Positions 60,097 through 64,000 of a DNA stretch of 64,000 bases are shown here, in pieces. Positions within the stretch are counted from its first letter, which is position 1; every line of letters starts with the position of its first letter. The notes beneath the pieces were generated by a model, which was given only the letters and a program-made list of their open reading frames with translations, did no database searches and was not told where the DNA came from. Position numbers and translations under genes: made by a program. The stretch is from Chryseobacterium sp. 7 (GTDB taxonomy: Bacteria > Bacteroidota > Bacteroidia > Flavobacteriales > Weeksellaceae), in contig NZ_RCCA01000001.1 of NCBI RefSeq assembly GCF_003663845.1, forward strand, positions 868,001 to 932,000, read 5' to 3'.

Positions 60097-60538
60097 TATT
60101 ATCTGGAAAATTAAAACATTTGATGAATTTACGGTTCCTGAGCTATATGCAGTACTGAAAGCCCGTATTGATGTTTTTGTTATTGAACAGAACTGTCCTT
60201 ATCCTGATCTGGATAATTATGATCAGAAAGGGGTTCATATCTGGGCAGAGGAAGATGGACAAGTACTTGCGTACTGCCGTGTATTTGATAAAGGAATAAA
60301 GTATGATGAAACTTCTTTTGGCAGAGTTCTGACTACGGAGCAGGCAAGAGGAAAAAGTCTGGGAAAACAGCTGATACAATATGCTGTAGAAACTATAGAA
60401 AACCGTTTTCATACTTCTGAAATTAAAATATCCGCACAGGATTATCTGTTAAGATTTTACAGTGGATTCGGATTTGTAGATACAGGTAAAAAATATCTTG
60501 AAGATGATATTCCGCATACGGAAATGATAAGAAAATAA
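60089..60538 (+). CDS. ElaA-like GNAT-family protein
   Basis: A 149-residue protein of the ElaA subfamily: LYAVLKARIDVFVIEQNCPYPDLDN is typical, followed by RVLTTEQARGKSLGKQLIQYAV (acyl-CoA binding) and RFYSGFGFVDTGKKYLEDDIPH. The substrate of the family is unclear. It overlaps engB by 8 bp and ends inside the start of a strong palindromic terminator. Confidence 0.9.
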   Translation: MSNIIWKIKTFDEFTVPELYAVLKARIDVFVIEQNCPYPDLDNYDQKGVHIWAEEDGQVLAYCRVFDKGIKYDETSFGRVLTTEQARGKSLGKQLIQYAVETIENRFHTSEIKISAQDYLLRFYSGFGFVDTGKKYLEDDIPHTEMIRK

Positions 60539-60618
60539 AAGAGGTATCTCCATGGAGATACCTCTTTTCGAACTGTTGTATAAAATTATATTGGGTTGTT
60601 GTTAGTGTTTCTTATTTC
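60536..60618 (-). ncRNA. Putative ~80-nt small RNA
   Basis: A minus-strand promoter (-7 TACTTTTG at 60632-60625 with a TTACGG palindrome 21 bp upstream) points into an 80-bp stretch with no open reading frame, which ends at the strong palindromic terminator 60568-60537. The region converges on elaA, so the promoter serves no known gene. A noncoding RNA controlled by the nearby NarL-type regulator is the simplest reading; its transcription is not shown by sequence alone. Confidence 0.4.
60537..60568. terminator. Bidirectional palindromic terminator
   Basis: AAAAGAGGTATCTC, CATG, GAGATACCTCTTTT: a perfect 14-bp stem. It works on the plus strand for the engB-elaA unit and on the minus strand for a putative small RNA (T tract TTTTATTTTC). 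Confidence 0.9.
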
Positions 60619-60624
60619 TTAGGT

Positions 60625-60669
60625 CAAAAGTAAGCGTATTAAAACAAGTAACCTTACGGATTTCCGTAA
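60625..60669 (-). promoter_or_regulatory. TTACGG palindrome plus -7 box (orphan minus-strand promoter)
   Basis: TTACGG-ATTT-CCGTAA at 60654-60669, then exactly 21 bp on the minus strand to TACTTTTG (60632-60625), a full TAnnTTTG match. The stretch between has TTGTTTTAAT like the equivalent promoter at 61846-61890. Confidence 0.65.
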
Positions 60670-60756
60670 TTGACGGAATAATTTTGAAATTTTTAGAAAA
60701 TTAACAAGTTGCTTATTGTTTAAAGCTGTTGTAGTTAATATAATTATTTATATGTA

Positions 60757-61824
60757 CTAATAATTTTCTAATGTTTTATGAAGTTCTTCTCTAAAATTAT
60801 AAATGTCATCCAGACTATTCAATAATGTTTTTTCCCCTGCGTCCTTACCATTGCTAAAGGTTTCAATGTATTTGTTAGCTGTATTAAAATGTAATCTGCA
60901 AAGAGGTTTTCTATTATTGTCATCCAATAAAATTCCAAAATAAGACAATGTATCTCTATAGGCAATACGTTCTGCCGGAACTTTTTCTCGCATAATAGCT
61001 TTTACAATCTGGAACCCTTCAAGCTCTTCTTCTGTAGTAACAATTTTAGAATCATTATTTTCATCTATAGGTTGAGATGGTTTTATATCATCTTCCTGTT
61101 TCTCAATCTGTTCGTTAATATTTAATGCAGATTTAAGCCTAAAGCTAATAGATTCATTAATGGAACTTGTTAATGCTTTTTTTGTATACTCTTTAAAAGA
61201 AAGCATTCTGTTAGCAGTCATTGGCTTTTCAAAAAACCTTCCTACCAGTAACTTTACGATTTCATCGGAAGGAGACTCTATTTCTTTTTCGAACTCCTTT
61301 CTAATGGCTTTAATATATTTTAATGCCTCTGCAGAGTCTAAAATACTTTCCAGATTGTAATCCTTTTTAGTAAAACTTTCCAATATTTTTATTGAACTAT
61401 CTTTTAAGTCTTCCATATTGATGGTGAAAAATGGTTTTTCATCCATAATATTGGGCTTTTCAAGATCAGTATAAAAATTATAAATAATGCCATTGGTAAG
61501 AACACCAAATCTTGTTTTGGAGACATGATAATATCTATGAAGCTGAGAATTATGAGCATCAGCACTTTCTTTCCAATGTTTACATTCAATAATAAAAATA
61601 GGTTCATTATTATTTTTAATTACATAATCTACTTTTTCACCTTTTTTTGTCCCGATATCGCAAACATGCTCTGGAATCACTTCTGTAGGGTTGAAAATAT
61701 CATAGCCTAAAATTTGTATAAAAGGCATTACAAATGCATTTTTTGTTGCTTCTTCGGTTGCAATTTGATCTTTTAATCCTGATACTTTTTGTTGTAGTTG
61801 CTCAAGTTTAATTTTAAGGTCCAT
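60757..61824 (-). CDS. Orphan HsdR-N-terminal-like nuclease-domain protein
   Basis: A 355-residue protein. The N-terminal ~160 residues form a PD-(D/E)xK nuclease of the type I restriction HsdR_N kind: EEATKNAFVMPFIQILGYD, then Asp66 (KVDYVI), Glu80 and Lys82 (FIIECKHW), so the catalytic triad is present. No helicase motor follows, and no hsdM or hsdS is in view, so this is not a complete restriction system. The C-terminal part (about 255-355, IVKAIMREKVPAERIAYRD, KPLCRLHFN) is a domain often linked to such nucleases. Its promoter has a TTACGG palindrome. Function unknown; defence or DNA repair are options. Confidence 0.8.
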   Translation of the reverse strand: MDLKIKLEQLQQKVSGLKDQIATEEATKNAFVMPFIQILGYDIFNPTEVIPEHVCDIGTKKGEKVDYVIKNNNEPIFIIECKHWKESADAHNSQLHRYYHVSKTRFGVLTNGIIYNFYTDLEKPNIMDEKPFFTINMEDLKDSSIKILESFTKKDYNLESILDSAEALKYIKAIRKEFEKEIESPSDEIVKLLVGRFFEKPMTANRMLSFKEYTKKALTSSINESISFRLKSALNINEQIEKQEDDIKPSQPIDENNDSKIVTTEEELEGFQIVKAIMREKVPAERIAYRDTLSYFGILLDDNNRKPLCRLHFNTANKYIETFSNGKDAGEKTLLNSLDDIYNFREELHKTLENY

Positions 61825-61845
61825 TCAGTTATTTTTATTTATCCC

Positions 61846-61890
61846 CAAATTTATATTCCATTAAAACAAAATCCTTACGGAAAACCGTAA
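61846..61890 (-). promoter_or_regulatory. TTACGG palindrome plus -7 box of the HsdR-like gene
   Basis: TTACGG-AAAA-CCGTAA (61875-61890), exactly 21 bp, then TAAATTTG (61853-61846), a full TAnnTTTG. RNA would start near 61839, about 15 nt before the ATG at 61824. Confidence 0.7.
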
Positions 61891-61930
61891 ACAGAATAGC
61901 CTTTCATTCTTTGAAAGTTTATATAGTTTA

Positions 61931-62776
61931 GAGCCTGTTTAAATTTTATTGAGTAATAATTTTATAGCGGATAATTTGGTCATATTTTCGGAAGACTCAT
62001 GCAGTAGTTCATAGTTCCTACAAAGCCTTCTGTCATTATCAAACCAAGCAAAAGTTCTTTCTATTACCCATCGTTTACTTACGGGTTTAAACTCTTTTTT
62101 AGCTTGTTTTTCTTTATCCCGACTTACCACTTTTACCAGGTATGAATAAAGGCTATGAGCTTTATCTAGAAAATCTCCTCTATAGCCTGCATCAGCAAGA
62201 ATACACTTGAAATTCATCAGCTCTTCCCTGAGTAATCTAAGCAAAAGCAATCCAGCCTTACTATCATGAATATTGGCTACACAAACCATCACTGCGATTA
62301 AAAATCCATTCTTATCTACTAGCACATGGCGTTTTATTCCTTTTATTTTCTTATTTCCATCTACGCCATGAAGACCTCTATTATTGCCCCAGCGTACACT
62401 TTGGCTATCCATTATTCCTAAGGAGGCTTCTGCTCGCTGACCCTTTTTTATACGAACTTTCATTCGTAGCTTTTCTAGAATTAAGTCAAAATATCCCAAC
62501 TCCGTCCAACGGATATAATAGTAATAAACCAATTGCCATTTGGGGAAATCTTTAGGAAGCATACGCCACTGGCAACCTGTTTTTATCAAATACATTAAGG
62601 AGTTCCAAATCAAAAGAAGAGGATATTTTCTCTTTCTCTCTTTTAGGTTCATCGTTTTCTTTATATATTGCCACTGGTTTTCAGTTAAATCGGTTGGGTA
62701 TTTCATTTTTTTTTTTCAAATATCCAACCTCTGAAAGCCTCTTAACAAAATTTTCTACGAAAATTTAAACAGGCTC
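61931..62776 (-). mobile_element. Complete IS5-family (IS427-like) insertion sequence, 846 bp
   Basis: 17-bp perfect terminal inverted repeats: GAGCCTGTTTAAATTTT at 61931-61947 and its reverse complement at 62760-62776. The 3-bp direct repeat TTA flanks both sides (61928-61930 and 62777-62779), showing simple transposition. One intact transposase gene fills the element. It landed between the response regulator stop and the HsdR-like promoter, without breaking a gene. Confidence 0.93.
61939..62706 (-). CDS. IS5-family transposase
   Basis: A 255-residue DDE transposase. N-terminal DUF4096-like block (YPTDLTENQWQYIKKTM, KTGCQWRMLPKDFPKWQLVYYYY), then the acidic triad: Asp in GIMDSQSVRW, Asp in ILADAGYRGDF and Glu in RWVIERTFAWFDNDRRLC. 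The stop codon lies within the inverted repeat, and the start follows a run of A on the coding strand. Full length, no frameshift. Confidence 0.94.
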   Translation of the reverse strand: MKYPTDLTENQWQYIKKTMNLKERKRKYPLLLIWNSLMYLIKTGCQWRMLPKDFPKWQLVYYYYIRWTELGYFDLILEKLRMKVRIKKGQRAEASLGIMDSQSVRWGNNRGLHGVDGNKKIKGIKRHVLVDKNGFLIAVMVCVANIHDSKAGLLLLRLLREELMNFKCILADAGYRGDFLDKAHSLYSYLVKVVSRDKEKQAKKEFKPVSKRWVIERTFAWFDNDRRLCRNYELLHESSENMTKLSAIKLLLNKI

Positions 62777-62791
62777 TTATTCTGGTAAGAA

Positions 62792-63457
62792 TTAAATAAT
62801 CCCCAAATCTTTGCAAAATGAGACAAGCTGCTCATTGTTTGTTATCTGAAGATTTTCTTTCATAATGTTCAGTTTTTTCTCTATGCTGCTTAAACTGTTG
62901 GGCTTAATATCATTGTTTTGCAGATAAATAGGGATGTTTTTCTGTAAAACTCCTTGGGATAAAAGAGAGACTAAGGTGATATCATAGTTGGAAAACTCAT
63001 AATTGTTGAGTTGTTTTACTTCCTGCTGAAGATCAAGAGAAAGATAATTTTCATCCACATAGATGGAAGCGATGGCTTTTTTCAGTTCTTTCGAATCATT
63101 GCGGGCTTTACGGACAAAGCCATTAATTCCGTATTCGTTAAAAAGGCTGTCTATTACTCCGGACCGGTGTTCTGCCGAAAAAACAATAATTTTCAAAGAA
63201 GGCTGTAGCTCTTTAACGGTTTTTATCAATTCTTTTCCATCCTTAAGACTTTGTATATTGTGGTCTTCTTCAAAGGAAAGATCCGTAATTAACAAATCAT
63301 AAAGATCATTTTCCCGAATAGACTTTTGTACTTTTGCTAATGCGTCATCACAATAATAGACATAATCTGTATTGGAAATAGCTAGGTCGTTAAGTGTTTT
63401 TTGTACTGAAATACTGATGCTTTCGTGATCTTCGGCTATTAAAATTTTTTTGAACAT
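62792..63457 (-). CDS. NarL-type response regulator
   Basis: A 221-residue regulator. The receiver (MFKKILIAEDHESISISV) has phospho-acceptor Asp59 in LLITDLSFEED. The C-terminal HTH is divergent but has the LuxR/NarL shape (YDITLVSLLSQGVLQKNIP then NSLSSIEKKLNIMKENLQI). The partner kinase lies 12 bp upstream. A palindrome with -7 box inside the kinase gene could give it its own promoter, so it may control itself and the matching promoters at 61890 and 60669. The IS element ends 13 bp after its stop codon. Confidence 0.85.
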   Translation of the reverse strand: MFKKILIAEDHESISISVQKTLNDLAISNTDYVYYCDDALAKVQKSIRENDLYDLLITDLSFEEDHNIQSLKDGKELIKTVKELQPSLKIIVFSAEHRSGVIDSLFNEYGINGFVRKARNDSKELKKAIASIYVDENYLSLDLQQEVKQLNNYEFSNYDITLVSLLSQGVLQKNIPIYLQNNDIKPNSLSSIEKKLNIMKENLQITNNEQLVSFCKDLGII

Positions 63458-63469
63458 TCTTTTTTGTTT

Positions 63470-64000
63470 TTACGATGTAGGGAATGTGATATAAATCTTC
63501 AACCCTTTTTCTGTTGTGTTGTCAAAAATAATTTCTCCAGCGATGGTTTCAATACGGGAAACCGTATTTCTCAATCCATTTTTATACAAAAAATTTTCTG
63601 GAACCCCAATTCCATTGTCTGTGTATTGGATTTTTACCGTATTATTATTTCTTTCAAATTTGAATGCAACAAGGTTTGCATGGCTGTGTTTCTTCATGTT
63701 GACAAGCAGCTCGCGGATGATCTGATAGATATTATCTTTAACAGATTCGTTTATTCCACTCCAGATATTTTTTTCATTTCCGGCAAGAAAGGTATTTATT
63801 TCATCGTTTTTGAATGAACCAATAAGACCGGATATTTTCTCATCAAATTCTACAATAGTTTTTGTTTCTGGTTTTTCGTAGGAAATATCTCTTGATTTTT
63901 CATAAACAAATTCAAGCTCGTCCAGCGCTTTTTCCTTATCAAAATTTTCCTGATTTTCTATTTTGGTCATCACCTGATAGATTCCGTTAGCAACTACATC
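63470..64000 (-). CDS. Sensor histidine kinase, C-terminal part (continues past the window)
   Basis: The frame runs off the right edge. The first visible residues DVVANGIYQVMTKIEN are the part that follows the phospho-His in HisKA_3-type kinases, so the His itself is just outside. The ATPase domain has RELLVNMKKHSHANLVAF (N box), YTDNGIGVPENF (G1) and GLRNTVSRIETIAGEIIF (G2), ending KGLKIYITFPTS. An internal GTG/ATG near 63970 is not the start. It pairs with the response regulator just downstream. Confidence 0.88.
   Translation of the reverse strand, partial: DVVANGIYQVMTKIENQENFDKEKALDELEFVYEKSRDISYEKPETKTIVEFDEKISGLIGSFKNDEINTFLAGNEKNIWSGINESVKDNIYQIIRELLVNMKKHSHANLVAFKFERNNNTVKIQYTDNGIGVPENFLYKNGLRNTVSRIETIAGEIIFDNTTEKGLKIYITFPTS
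63523..63567 (-). promoter_or_regulatory. Internal palindrome plus -7 box ahead of the response regulator
   Basis: ATACGG-GAAA-CCGTAT at 63552-63567 within the kinase gene, exactly 21 bp, then TATTTTTG (63530-63523). RNA would start near 63516, with a ~59-nt leader to the ATG at 63457. The site is in coding sequence, so chance is possible, but spacing matches the two intergenic copies. Confidence 0.55.

Noticed and set aside
1..64000. tRNA, rRNA or prophage genes
   Set aside because: I looked for conserved tRNA arms, rRNA segments and phage structural genes and saw none; a tRNA scan would be needed to be certain.

Overview
The window reads as chromosomal DNA of a flavobacterium, most likely Chryseobacterium or a close relative (Bacteroidota). 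Supporting signs are the low GC content, near absence of Shine-Dalgarno sequences, promoters with the Bacteroidota -7 box TAnnTTTG, a type IX secretion sorting domain, several TonB-dependent receptors, and a dcw cluster without murF. I saw no rRNA, tRNA or CRISPR array.

Layout. 1-500: end of an unrecognised gene. 580-10382 (minus): a class I lanthipeptide operon with five near-identical double-glycine precursor genes in a tandem array, a pair of LanC-type proteins, a luciferase-like flavin oxidoreductase, a full-length LanB dehydratase and a C39-peptidase ABC exporter. 10471-15289: an outer-membrane beta-barrel receptor, an acyl-homoserine-lactone-synthase-like acyltransferase, a PAS/LuxR regulator and a ThiF-like enzyme. 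15431-18593: regulators and small enzymes. 18670-28014 (minus): a secreted phosphodiesterase-like protein and an apparent phosphonate uptake/breakdown operon (receptor, DUF5690 transporter, FAD oxidoreductase, phosphonatase-like HAD hydrolase) with an XRE/cupin regulator upstream. 29002-32726 (plus): a two-component system and two downstream genes. 33043-38487 (plus): mutL, rhomboid, two EEP-family proteins and two lipoproteins. 38555-40585 (minus): a GH3 protein and a bacilliredoxin. 41042-58430 (minus): the dcw cell-wall/division cluster from mraZ to ftsZ plus a GatB/YqeY gene, with a GIY-YIG gene inserted between murG and murC. 58649-60538 (plus): hydrolase, engB, elaA-like. 60536-64000 (minus): a putative small RNA, an orphan HsdR-like nuclease, an intact IS5-family element and a NarL-type two-component system cut by the window end.

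Two regulatory observations stand out. First, the palindrome CTACAC-N4-GTGTAG (one copy has a single mismatch) sits exactly 22 bp upstream of a -7 box at three promoters: the receptor gene directly upstream of the lanthipeptide array, the acyltransferase gene and the thiF-like gene. Extra copies lie nearby. This suggests a quorum-sensing-like LuxR circuit that may control lanthipeptide production. Second, a different palindrome, (T/A)TACGG-N4-CCGTA(A/T), sits exactly 21 bp upstream of a -7 box at three minus-strand places at the right end: inside the histidine kinase gene ahead of the response regulator, ahead of the HsdR-like gene, and ahead of a short non-coding stretch ending in a strong hairpin.

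The two LanC-type proteins appear reciprocally degenerate. One keeps the zinc ligands but has Tyr at the catalytic His position; the other keeps that His but has lost all three zinc ligands. They may work as one split cyclase. All functional statements rest on reading sequence motifs by eye; no database search was run.
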